A stretch of DNA of 64,000 nt. Source: Anastatus disparis (lineage: Eukaryota; Arthropoda; Insecta; Hymenoptera; Eupelmidae). Location of the stretch: the NCBI GenBank assembly GCA_017163975.1, contig JAFFSR010000242.1, positions 1,141,001-1,205,000 of the forward strand. The letters are read 5' to 3'. The position numbers were made by a program, and so were the translations under genes. How positions within the stretch are numbered: position 1 is the first letter of the stretch; every line of letters begins with the position of its first letter. The notes below the pieces were generated by a model. That model made no database searches. It was not told the origin of the DNA and was given only the letters and a program-made list of their open reading frames with translations. Of this stretch, positions 31,090 to 43,641 are shown piece after piece.

Positions 31090-32043
31090 AAATCTATCAC
31101 GCCCGAAACCTGCGTCGTCGTGCGGGCGTCTTTTTATCGTCTTAAAAAAAGAAATTCTCTTTCTCCGCTCGCCAGGTATTACTCCTTGAACCACGAACGC
31201 AACGTATATAAACTCGCGAACGCGCTTATATACGTGTATGCGTGCGTGTATATGAGTAGGTAATACTATATCGTATCGTGAACGGAGAACGGACTCAGAC
31301 TACACAAAGTTGCAAGAGAGAGGGAGAGGTTAAGTTCGGGTAACTTCGGTATTGTTGAACCGAGCGCTCCCGAATCGAAACGAAGGGAAAACGCGCGTTG
31401 GCACTCAGACGGTCTTTGCGCGCCGAGCTATCCGGTTGTTGCTTTTGTGCTGTAGTATAATATATATAGTCCCGTATTACACACGAGCCTCAATACCTAT
31501 ACTCTTATATACACCTTTTTATCGTTCATTATCTTTGAAATTTTAAAAATAAAAGAGACACGCACTGATCAGTGTATCGGTGTTTCGTTGTTTTCTTTAT
31601 TTCTGCCTGGTCACTTTGTAAAAGAAGATCATTCCGTGTTGATTGAATTGAGAAAATAAATAAAATAAAACTCGACAGGTTGCATATAGTGTTGTCACTA
31701 AAAAAAACGTGCCGGTTCCTACTTTTACACGTATATATTGGTGAAATACAAATATTTGGTTGTTTTCGAAGTTACAAATAAGTTTCTTTTTTCGCTCGCA
31801 GTCTGCGGTTTGCTTTTTTGGTAAACAAAAAAAAAGAAAAATTTTAAGCGAAGTGAAGGTTCTTCCGTTCACCGAAAAAAAGTTTTTGATCACAGAATTT
31901 TTAGTAAAAAGTGTTTAGTGCGAAACTGTTATAAAAGGTTTATTTTATTGGTTATTTCAAGAGCTGTAGTTTTTTATTTTTATTCGTGAGATTTAATTAT
32001 ATATAAAGTGAGAGGACAAACTACTATCCCAGGAGATACCAAA
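31090..32043 (+). promoter_or_regulatory. Promoter and 5' leader of the signal-peptide gene
   Basis: Composition becomes CpG-containing from about 31095 (CACGCCCGAAACCTGCGTCG). GAGA-type tracts lie at about 31314-31330 (GAGAGAGGGAGAGG) and an initiator-like TCAGTG at about 31569. The transcription start cannot be fixed. A GCCGGTT word lies at 31711. Stop codons cover the leader in the reading frame apart from the 12 codons just before the ATG. Confidence 0.45.
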
Positions 32044-32122
32044 ATGATGATGCTACAAAGATCTACTAAAATGATCCAAGGATTCCTGCTGCTAGCGGTC
32101 ATCGGCTGCACATCTACTCAAG
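32044..32122 (+). CDS. First coding exon of a secreted or membrane protein (signal peptide), partial gene
   Basis: The ATG at 32044 has a good context (ACCAAAATGATG), with a second and third ATG directly after. The product MMMLQRSTKMIQGFLLLAVI then GCTSTQ is a classic signal peptide: basic n-region, leucine-rich core and a small-residue cleavage region near GCTSTQ. The exon ends CAAG before GTTTGG at 32123, in phase 1, which is the usual phase after signal-peptide exons of extracellular and immunoglobulin-type proteins. The donor is weak (GTTTGG). No downstream exon is seen in the window, so the mature protein is unknown. The in-frame opening upstream starts from GTG and is not used here. Confidence 0.6.
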
Positions 32123-34729
32123 GTTTGGTCTCATCCTTTCTCTTTTCTATATACCCCCTCGTATATATAACGTCATTTCATTGTCAGTCAGTCATCACAT
32201 TTTGTGGCTACGTTGCGTGCAAGCTATAAGATGAAAAACTTTCTTTTATTTCCAAGTCAAAAGTTTTTTTTATTTCGCTCGCCACGAAATTCATCGACCG
32301 ACCGGATTTTTTTTCGGGATATCCCATATCTTATGTTACGTATTTTTTTCTTGCTAAGCGATTTCATTGTATGATCAGATCAAAGAAAAAAAGGATATAC
32401 TACAAAAAGAAATGTAAGGTCGATAATAACGTTTTATTGCATTTCTTTCTTATGAAACATCCCGACAAAAGCTTTTTTTGGTATAATATATAAGAAAGTA
32501 TCGTTTTGCGCAATCTGGTCTCATTAACAGAAAATATATGATTTAAATATTTATTTCTAAAATAAAAATTTTTCAGATTTTTTAAAACATATAATTGTTG
32601 TATGTACAGTAAACGTTGAATTGGATGATTACGAAAATTAATATGAATTAAAAATTTATCTGCTTTAAATAAGCGCCAGATAAAAATGCTCTAAAATAAA
32701 TATTTAGCTTTTTAATTTGAAGTTATCAGTATTATCGTATAATAAAGTATGTGACGTTTTACGTCAACTCACGCTTATTAAATCTACAAACAATGAATAC
32801 TCATAAAAAGTTGTATACAATAAATAATCGAGACCTGAATCATTTGTAGCGTGGTACCGATCTTTACGAATCATATGTGTAAAGTCAATGATTATTTAAA
32901 GTTTAAAATTCTATTATTTCCGTTCTAAAATCATAATAAAATGTTACATTCTTATCTATTGTTCATATTAAAAGAATACTTGGTTTTCCCCAAATACATA
33001 AAAATCTAAGGTTGAATGTCGTATAAAATTAAAAAAAATTTTTTATTTCTCAATAAGCGTGCTATCAGATTCTAATTTGAAAATTAATCTCATTCTAAAT
33101 ATAATTAAAAAGTTATTACCTTTGATTTTGTAAATTATTTAATTATATTATCACAGAAATAATAATTTTCAAGAAAAACCTAATCCAAATTGCGTAATAA
33201 TACTCAGAAATTCCTGAAGCAATTGTTGGAAAAAAAATCAGCTCACATTTAAAAATCTTAAATCATCCCGTCGGCGAAGGCGTGTACGAGAGAGCACCGT
33301 ACGCTGATAAACCATAATACTTAAACTCCGTAAGGCTGAAAGAAATCGTTTGCTATGTGTACACCAGCTAATCTCCGAGGCTGTGTGCATGTATATAACT
33401 TTTAGTTCTCTTCTTTCGCATTCCAATACTAACTATTGCAAAGAAAATTCCTCTCCTTTAGAGAAGAATCGCGAAAAAGGAGAAACGAGAGCGCATGAAA
33501 ATTGTTGCCTTCGGTGGAAAGCCCGCACATCTGTATATATAATTGCCGGTTGAAAAATGACGCATTCACGTATCCATAAGACGATCGGAGAGTATATTAC
33601 TTGTACTCCGTTCCGTCATTTTGTTTAACTAAAAAAAAATAAGGAGAAAAAGGAATCAACAAACAAGTTAGAAATGATTTAATGCTAGAGATTAACGAAG
33701 CCTCCACTACGCTGACATCATATATATACGACAGCCGAGTTTGTGTATATTTAGATTCTAGCGTGTCCAAGAAACATTTTGTTAGTAAACAATGTCAGGA
33801 GTGTTTATATTTTACTATTTTTGAAATAAATTTTTATAATTCTTATTTCGATCGAACTGAACTTGTGAATTGTAGTTATATTTATAAATGACCATATACT
33901 TAAATTTTTTTTTAATTTTAATTGCTTATGTTACCGATTTTCTTATAAAGCAAGTATTTCATAAATATTTATCAATAAATAATATATTTTTTCGAAACAA
34001 AACCACATTTATAACTTTATTACTAAAAAATTTAAATAAGAATTTCAAAGTTCGGAAAGAAAGACCGATAAATTTTTTTTATACTGAACTTTACGTTTTC
34101 ACAATCTTTATTAAAAAGCAAATAAATAAACATTATCTTGTACAAAATTCCTAAATAATCATAAAAACGCGGTATATGTAACATTTTTAATTAGCGAATA
34201 AAAAAATTCGATTCATCACTGAAAAAATGCCTAAAAACCTGTTTTATTCGGTAACTAATATAATTTTTTAATCATGCCTATCTAAACACCGTAATATATC
34301 ACTATGTATAAATTTCTACAAAAGCAGCTATATATATTTAATCTCGTAAACCGATCGAGTATTTCTCAACTTTCCACTGATTTAAGGTCATATTTTCTTT
34401 TTGGATTCGTGAAATTCCGTTTAACATATCTACAGTGATACAGGTTGCGCGGGTTTACCTTTCGAAAAACCTGTCATGTTTTTACAATGTCAATTAGTCT
34501 TGCCGTCACAGTTTAATTGTTCGAAGCGTCCGTTTTTCAACACATATTTAACGTTAAAACATCTAAATTAGCATGAGTACGTTTAAAATTTAACAATTCG
34601 GATAAAATATACGAAAATAATACGATGACAACTGAAATAGTTTATAATCAAAACTTACATAATATGTAAAAGTATATTTTCATCAAACTAAAAATAAGCC
34701 AACATATCGTAATAAATAAGTTTGAATTT

Positions 34730-35360
34730 ATTTGCAAAATCTGTTGATCCACAAAGCGGGCAAAGCACGTAATTTTGTTGATTCGTTATCTCGTCACTCT
34801 CGGCAAAAATTCTGTAAGCGTAGAAGGGGTTTCTTTTGCGGTCGTAGTACTACAACTCTTAGCGATCTTTTCAAGACAGAAAACTCGAGAGGCAACGTAT
34901 ATATATACAAGCGGGTGGGGATAATGAGCCGTTACAATTTCTTCGTGGCTTCGCTCTTTTTCTCTTTCCTTTTTTTTTAACTCGCATAGTATGCGTATAT
35001 ATACATTAGAGTATATTTCTCTTTCTGGAAGCGTGTGCAATGTATATACAAAGGTATATAGACAAGAGCCCCACAGCGCAGAATGATTCCAATAGAGAGG
35101 CTCTCTTATGGCGGTGCAGGTGCACCAAGCCGCGGAACGGCCGTTCGCCTTTCTTGCCTCATTCTCCGTGACTTTCTGTACACAGGTATATGCATGTAGA
35201 TTGTATGTGAGCGGACGTAAAGCTCTTTCTCGCTCGCTGGCCGCGGGATAGATTTGCTGCCGATATACGTTTTGTGTGTAAGAGTACTGGGCTTTCTGTT
35301 CTATAGAAAATAACGCTCGGAGAAGCCTATGGGTTCTCCTCTTGTAGTAAACTACGTAGA
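34730..35360. promoter_or_regulatory. CpG-bearing intronic island
   Basis: The island carries the 12-bp palindrome GAACGGCCGTTC (35135-35146), a GTGCAGGTGCAC palindrome containing the E-box CAGGTG (about 35115-35126), CTCGCTCGCTGGCCGCGG near 35230 and GAGAGGCTCTCTTATGGCGG near 35095. Chance open frames on both strands reflect the balanced composition. Regulatory function is inferred only. Confidence 0.3.
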
Positions 35361-38300
35361 CTTGGATTCTGTAATATTATTTCGTGTCTTGATGAATCAA
35401 TGACTTTTTTCTTTCAGATTTTTTGTAAAGTTGATTGGATTTTTAAAAAAATTTTAAAAGAAGGAAGAAAATACGTTAAGTTTTTTTTCTTGGAAATGAT
35501 GTCTTTATTTAATTTTAGGGTCTTGTCTCTATTAAAAATAAATAGCTTTTTTATCGTTCTTTTTTTTAAATATCATTAGTGAGATTATGTTGGAAATAGC
35601 AATAACTTCCGAGACTTTTAAACGATATTTTAAAAATAGTGTAATAGAACATGGTGTTTTTAATTATAGCGAAAGAAAATAGCTTGGAAACAATTGTACT
35701 CTGTATTTTAATCAATGTTAATAGAAATTTCCAAAAAGACGTGACGTTTTTCGATTTTCAATATCTCTTAGTATTCTTATAAAAACAAAGTAGTGATAAA
35801 AACGAAAATGGTACGCTTCCAAACTAAAAAGTTGCGTGATTTATAAAAAAAATTTATTTTCAAAGTAAATTACGTGGAAAAGTAAATTCTTTCATTTTCT
35901 TATGCACCGAACAATTGAAAAATTTTTCAGCTATATTCGTAAATATAAGTAAGTAAATGTGGCATATATATATGTATATATTTGTTTCTTAAAGTCGTAA
36001 ACATTAATTTTCTTTGCGCAGTTCCGAGAAAATTTGCCACTGTCGCAAAGAATAAAAGCCAACGATGTAGCAAGTTCTGCTTTAACTGTATGTTATATTT
36101 ATATTGTTTTAACTTCTCTTTTGTATTTTACTCGAATGAGCAAAATATGTATAAATATTACAGTAAATTGCTTACCTAAGCTGTAAATATTTATAACAAA
36201 AGAGTAACGCTAATATCGTTTCTCGAAAAAATAATACATTTGTATACTCCACTATCTTCTCTAAATTTTTAAATTTTAATTTAATCAAGTTTTTCATAAT
36301 TCATTAATTTGATTAAATCAAGTCTATTTAATTTATTAGCCTTTGTTAATGAATATTAAGTAATAAATTTTCTTATTAAAGTAAAACATTTTTAATTTAA
36401 TTAAATTTTTAATTTATTTTTCGATTTTAAATACAATTTTCTTTCTAATATATGAATTCATTAAAAATTAGAATTATATTATTACACGATTTTTTAATTA
36501 CTAATGCACATGAATAGATCCAATGTTATCCGAGCATTCGATCTTCCGTAAAATTTTCTTCTACACAAAAAAAATACGTATCCTGTTAACAAGGTTTGCG
36601 TTTTTTTTTTTATTTTCTTCCGAATGGTTTTTATCGTTGATTTGATTCGTATATTAAGAATCGATTTATTTGTGTTGACTGACGAAGAAAACGAAGAAAT
36701 TTCTGTGAATAAGACTTACTGCCGGTTACTTTATAGTAGTTTTTCCGCTTCCCCTTTTCCCATCAAGTATACTCTCGTGAACAATCGATAAAAAAAGGGA
36801 TATAACAACCTTGAATCTTTATTGACTCTTTTTTCTATATACTGAGCAAAAAAGTTCAGTTTTTTTCATCAATTACGTAGATTAATTTTAAAATAATATT
36901 TTTATAAAATTAATTATTTATTTTTATATTATTCTGCATTACAATATTACATTGTAATTACTATTCCATCGATATTTTACTGCGTTTATTTAAAATTTTT
37001 CAAATTAAAAAAGACTTCACACAACAAACAATCTTTCAATTAATACATTGATTCTTATAAATCGACTCATTATAAGTTGATTTAATTGCAATCGTCCAGT
37101 TTTTTTATTTTTACTTCTTTTTTTTTATAATACGCAAGTCGATTGATACTGCAATTAATAATGTGAATGGTGAAAGAAAATGACGGCCGTACAAGGTCGG
37201 ACGACAAGAATGGGCACTACATTTATAAGAGGAAAGACGACTACTTCATGTCTCTTTAATGACAAGAGAGTGTAGGGAGTGTATATAAACGCTACAACTG
37301 GTATGAATAGACTTGATATAATCAAGAGAATAAGTTGAAATTTCTTTTATTTTTCTTTTTCTTCTTTTTTTTAATTTAATTTTTTTTATTTGCATGCGGA
37401 TGAATCACTACTTCACATTTATAAATAATTTAGTTTGACATAGTTGGATGTTTTTGTAATTTGCATTTAATTGCGCATTGTGCCAGTTGTTAATATTCAT
37501 TGTTTAATTTTTTTTTATAATCTTATTTTACTTTTAGTTCAAGACTAAAATAATTAAACTTTTCTGATTTTAATTATTTACTAAATTAAAGTAAACAAAA
37601 CTACTTCTACTCTCATTATATTCTTGTTTAAACAAACTTCAACGCATCACAACACTTAATGTTATTAAAAATAATTTAATTATATTAGTGTCTGTCTTAT
37701 AAAAAGTAGAAAGTTTATAATTCTCAAAACATGTAGGCGTGGATAAAATGATAACTGTGAGAATTAGAAGCCAAGTCTGTAAAGATTAGAATAAAACTAG
37801 TACAGATTATTGCTTGTTAAAAAAAGGTTTATAAAAAATGAAAATTATTGAACATATACAAAATGAGCGAGTAAATAAAGAGAAAGTGTCATTTGGGTTC
37901 GTGTATCAACCGCAGTTTAATCATAACACTTCTCTCTCTTATTCTAGGCCCTCTTGTTGTATCTAAGATGCATTTTCCTGTGGTTAAAAAGACACTTTAA
38001 ATCATCGCAAACTACTTTTGTACTAATCTGAAGTTATTGTCGTAGTAATTGTACTCTTCCTCTCTCTTCTCTCTCAATCCCTGCTCATATATTTCTTTTC
38101 CCTCTCTTAGATTATACTCTGATTACGAGCTTTGTATATAAAAAAAGTGTTTTTCCAGAAGTGGATTTATGGGAGCATGAAAAATTGAAAATTCTTATTT
38201 TATTCGCTTACGCGCTTTACTGCTGCCATTGCCGCTGCTGTTCTGTACTGTTACTATAGTAATGAGACGACGACATACATAATAAAGGTGCTCATAAAAA

Positions 38301-41142
38301 AAAAATTTAAAAAACATGGTAGACGACATCAACGTGTAATATGAAAGGAGAGCATGAAGAGATAGCGCGAGAATGCATACATAAGAAGACGTGTGCAAGA
38401 AAAGTCGACGTTTCAAAGCGCGACCAAAATATAACTGTATGGACTTGAAATCCCCTTAAAATGCACTCTTTTGATAATTGTGTTTGATAACAATAGATAT
38501 GAAAATGAGTGTCCTTTTTTTTAAATTTTTTTTTTTTTTAAATACATAACTTTTTATACCGGTAATGTATATTATACAAATATTTTTTATTTTTATACAA
38601 TCCTAGTATTTGATTTTTTAAAATTAGTTAAAAGTTTCTTAATTAACTTGTTTCAAGCTAGCATGAAGTTTTCTACTTTTAAATGGAAATTTAAAACAAT
38701 GTGATTCGATGCTATTTACTTTATAATTGATAGGTATATATATTTCAATATTGATTACAGGCATAACGACTATTTTCTCTAAATTTCTTTCATGAAAGTT
38801 TCAGTTATAACGACGCGCCCCGTTGCAGTTTCGTCCATTGAACTTATTTACCTATTTGTCGATGTTGCAGCCCGTTTTCTTCATGCCCCTTCAGTTCTAA
38901 GGATAATGAAAAAGAAAAAAATAAATAAATAAGAAAAAAAATAAAAAAAAAAAAGAAAGAAAGAAGCAAAGAAGTAAAAACGAAACGACTTCTTCGGGCG
39001 AGAATAAGACGATCTTTTCAAAGCATTTATTCAAGTTGTGTTCCCTGTCCTTTTGTTATAATTCAACGGAGTAGGATAGGAGTGAGCGTCTTGAAAGATT
39101 GAATACTTAGTCAGTAATGTTAGATGCTGAGGATTTATTTATTTTTTTTTATTCTTCTTTTTTTCTCTCTTTTTACCGAGTCTTAATTAACGACCCGTCC
39201 ATTGTATTGCTGCTCAGTTCAGTCTTTAGTTAAGCAAAGGATTTTCTGCTTTTCTAGAAATTGATATTTTTCTTTACTCTCATTGATCCCTCTTTTACCG
39301 TCTCTCCTCTACTGCAATTATCTCGGTGTTCATTTTCAAGAGGAAGAAGTTATTTTTCTTAATATTTTTCAACGGAATTATTAAAGTTTCAAAGTTTTTT
39401 TTTATTTATTTACATTTACAATCACTTTTTACGCTTTAAAAAAAAGTAGTTATAATATTTTTTTTCAATATTTTTTGTTCTAGAAAATCTTTGAAAGTTT
39501 GAAAACGTAATAAATTCAGTCTATATTTTAAAATTTTATATTAGATTTTGAGTATCTCAATAGGCAGCTTTAGCCGAGTTTCAAAGCAAACTTTAATATT
39601 ATTCAATCTAAGGACAATTTTTCACAAGCTCTTTCTCTCTCCTCGTGAACTTGAAAAATAAGTATTACGTAGGCTGGTTTGCTGCATGAATATTACATGA
39701 GCTGTGCTATTTGGAGTGTCATAAATATTCTTGGATTATAAATGCTTTGTTAGACTTTTACGGGATTTTGAATTGAATTCAACGGTTATAGTATCATTGA
39801 ATAGTATCATTATGTGAGGATGGTATAAGAAGCGGAAAAAAATCCTCCACAAATATGTAACCTGAAATATTGTCGTGACAATATTTTGAAAGATCATAAA
39901 TGAATGTTTTCAGTTTATTTATAGAATAACTTGTCATCCCACGTACTATCAATTTCAAAAGAAATTCTTAGTCTTTGAAAAATTTATTTTCAAGAGAATT
40001 TTTTTCCTTCAAATTAAGTAGTATTTAAATGATATAGGCTGGGACTAAAATGCTTTACATAAATGGTATTCAATAATTGCAATAGCAATGATAACAGGAA
40101 AACGATGACAGTTTTTTTAAAATATTTGAAAATTGCATTCAAAGAGTATACGCCAAATAAAACGAAGTAATGAAAAAAATTTTAAATAAAAGAAAATCCA
40201 ATACTTAAATATTGATTTTCTATACTGTGTACATTGTTTATCTGGTATTCCAATCACTACATCGATTTTCTTCTATTGCACGGCAGCATAGGGGTGACAT
40301 TATCTAAAAAATTATAAAACTTTAAGGAAAAGAGTAACAACGAAAACTAATTTTTTTTAAAGAATTAAATTTAATAATAAATTGTTTATAGAATTAAATG
40401 TTAAACACTTGATTGTTTAATACATGAAAAAAATATCTTGCAACTTTTTTTCTAAAAAGTTAATGAATGTGAAAATACGATATAAATACACAAATATAAT
40501 TTTGTAAAAAAAAAAACTATAGATTATAAAATTCCGAACAAGAATAAAAGTTTAAATATTTTATATAAAAAAAAAATAAATTGCTTCACATTAAAGGTTA
40601 ACAACTTGATTGTTTCTTTACTTTTATTTATGCTGTTACAACAATTTCATTGTTATAAAAGCATTATTAATCAATGGCAGAGACAATGATTTTGACCTCC
40701 ACTTAAGCCATTTGAATAATAAATTTACGTGATAAATTATATACAATAGATCTATTTTTCCAAAAATAAAGCAGAATTTAAAAATAAAAAGAACGAATAT
40801 CATACAATGTATACCTTCTCCAAAAATGATGTAAAACCTGTCTTCGCTGAACATTTCCTTAACAGACATTTCTTTATTCAGACTCGCAACCCAAAAACAA
40901 TATATAATATTCTCTCTGTACAAGCCTCCTCATTTTTCACACTCTACAATATATGCACACGTGTGTCTGTGTGTGTACATCATTCTCTGAAAATATCTTC
41001 CTGCAGGATTATATATATGCACAATGCGCGTATATATATCTGGTACAGTAACGATTTCGAAGTAACGAATCTTTTTTTTCAAGTACAACAAGATATCGAG
41101 AAAGAAAGAAAGAGAGAGGGTGTAGAAAGAAAACCAAATATT

Positions 41143-41160
41143 AAACCGGTCGAACCGGTT
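41143..41160. promoter_or_regulatory. Tandem Grainyhead-type site
   Basis: AAACCGGTCGAACCGGTT contains two overlapping-spaced AACCGGT words. AACCGGTT is the canonical Grainyhead/LSF-family site. It sits just downstream of a GAGAGAGGG tract in an island. The same arrangement recurs at 57508. Confidence 0.4.
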
Positions 41161-42059
41161 ATTTCGTTAGCGTCATATCAAGTGCACGATCGGTTCGATC
41201 CGTTGGCTGCTGCCGCGACTGCAATGTATATATATAGCTATACACACCGATCTCTTGACGAAGAGAGTAGGTGTGTGCTTGGAATAGAATGCGTCGCGTC
41301 CTCTTCTTCGTCATCATTGTTCATATAAAAATAGCTGTTGAAAAAAAAAATATTATTAATAGTATCGTTATCATCGCGTTTTCTTTAATCAGCGTGCAAA
41401 CATTTTCATGGCTATACGATGCATGAATGAAGAAGTATATAGATCGTCGAGTAAAATTAATCACGTGATAACTAAATTATCTGATAACGCAAATATAATA
41501 GAACTTTTATATCTTAATTTTTTATCTAACATCTGAAAATTTTCAACATTGTATAAAAATTTGAACAATGCATTAAAAAATTTAATCTACTTTTTTAAAG
41601 ATTGAATAGAAAATTTATAAGTGATGAATTTTGATTTTCCCTATAAGGTACTAATGCGGCATAAGTAGTATGATTCAAGCTCATATAAGACATTCTAGTA
41701 AATTAAATTTATGATGTATCATTTGCAAGGACTGTAGTTTATTGTATTCTACTATTATAAATTGTCAAAATACATAAAAATTTTGACAAGTTAAGAACAT
41801 TTATTTAGCGTACATCAAAATGTCATCATGTATTTTGAATTTTTTATAATAATATAATCCTGGATTTCTATTAATCTTGACAAGCCAAAGTTTGCAAAAT
41901 AAATTTTCATCCAAATGAATGAACTCTAAAACAAGATTATAAGATCTAAAAAAATTTTGTAAATTTTCATAAAGTACACATAAAAGCTTAAAAAATCTGG
42001 CTTTACCAAAGTAAAATCGACTTTTTGATTGAACTACTTGATATGGAACGCTGTTTATG

Positions 42060-42760
42060 AGCCAGCATAAATAAACAGATACAATAACGTTATTCTCTTG
42101 TTGTTTCGAATTCAGACGACGTTCATTCAGTTTATAGAACAGCAGCAGAACAAGAGTACATCTACCTATTACTAATGGCCGTGGGCACTGACCGTCACTA
42201 GGGTTATGGAACCGAAACGCGCGAACGGCTTACTCGACTCTTGAATATATATACGTATATATATAATACGAGACTCAGCGAGAGAGAAAGGAAACTGGAC
42301 TATCTAGAACTGTTGTAGTCTCTTTCAAACCTGTGCCGGGCTTTTGGGGTCATCGACCGTAAATTTCGTATTACCTGTTGTGTATATCGTATAATACCCA
42401 ATATGAGATTTTCTATGTAACTCAATTAGGCAATACTATATATACACATACATAGAATTAATGTATAAAAGGGAGACAGACAGAAAAAAAGGAAAGAAGG
42501 GAAGAAAATGATTTTGTGTATTGACGTTGCGCATATGTACAGAAGATCAACTGATACTAGAGAGAGTAGCTCTGCTCCGTCCGGCTTTTTTTTCACTCTC
42601 TTACTCGCTCGCTCGCTTGCGGGAAGTTTCAATTTGCAGTCGTGCGCTTACGCTGTATGCTTTCAATGAATTATTGTTGTCGCTTCGTTCTTTGCCTCGC
42701 TCGATACTTTATTCGTGGGTTTCTATATTAGCTTTGCTTGCTGGAGATGACACTGCGCGA
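42060..42760. promoter_or_regulatory. CpG-bearing intronic island
   Basis: The island includes AACCGAAACGCGCGAACGGC near 42209, AAACCTGTGCCGGGC near 42328, CTCGCTCGCTCGCTTGCGG near 42603 and TATATATACGTATATATATA near 42245. Overlapping open frames here have no domain and look like by-products of composition. Confidence 0.28.
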
Positions 42761-43414
42761 TGGAACATTATTTATTTATTCTTTTTTTTTTATTTGTTTT
42801 TTTTGTGGCGGAATACAATGATTGCTGCTGTATGGCTGAAATTAAATTTTATTGTAATTTAAAGACTGTTTCGAGTAAAGCCTTTTTTTAAATAAAAATT
42901 TCTTTACAAGTAATTTATTCGGTAAATTATTTGAGTATCGTGAAATTAAAATTAATTTTATACTGAAGAAACTTAATAATCACCTTACTCATATTAAAAT
43001 CTATTACGTGTTAAAAAAGGCGTTATTATTTTTGATTGGTATTTTAATTTTTACTTTGGATTAATGAAAAATTTTTTAAGTAAACTACAAATAAAAAATA
43101 ATTTGTAAAACTCGTTCTTTTACATCCAACAATATTTAACACACTTTTTTGAAGAGATTGGTGAGACTTAAAAGTAATTTTCATAAAAATTTTCTTTTGA
43201 AAAGAGTGATAATTTGCCTTTGTACAAAGAACGTACATATAATCATTCTAACTACGGCTGATGTCACCATTTTGCATTTTCAGATTAGCATAAATTTTAT
43301 TATTGTTTCTATCCAAAATTGTAAGAAAATAATTTCAATTAGATTTGATTATTTTCAATTTTATATTTCATTATTCTTCAGGTTCACATTGATCTTTACA
43401 AATTAAACTATTAA

Positions 43415-43641
43415 GAGGCGGTCGGAACCAAATCGGTGACTTAGTTCGGTGCTTGTAATAAATGCTAAGAATAATTTATTCATTTATTAATATGGTAAAA
43501 ATATAGTCATTTCCTCTAATCATGTATATAAAGAATAATTTGAAATAGTTTAAGCCATAAAAATATACAAAATATTATCGTAAAGCGAAAAATGCTGTCT
43601 TGATATATACCGCAAGCCACCGATTTGGTTCCGACCGCCTC
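43415..43641. mobile_element. MITE, 227 bp, TTAA-flanked, 24-bp perfect TIR
   Basis: TTAA at 43411-43414 and 43642-43645 flank an element whose ends begin GAGGCGGTCGGAACCAAATC and are exact inverted repeats for 24 bp. The interior is AT-rich. TTAA duplication points to a piggyBac-type transposase, although TA within TTAA is an alternative reading. Confidence 0.85.

Noticed and set aside
32008..32229. Longer version of the signal-peptide ORF
   Set aside because: The upstream extension begins at GTG and the downstream part reads through the splice donor at 32123. The ATG at 32044 with a good context is preferred.
40807..41328. 173-codon open frame, the longest in the window outside su(f)
   Set aside because: It crosses GAGA tracts, TATATA arrays and a TCTTCG run ending in poly-Ser, has no recognisable domain, and overlaps another frame on the opposite strand. 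It is best explained by the composition of an intronic island.
42426..42862. Overlapping frames on both strands (68 and 113 codons)
   Set aside because: They have no recognisable motif and arise from a balanced-composition island. No splice context links them to the exon at 32044.
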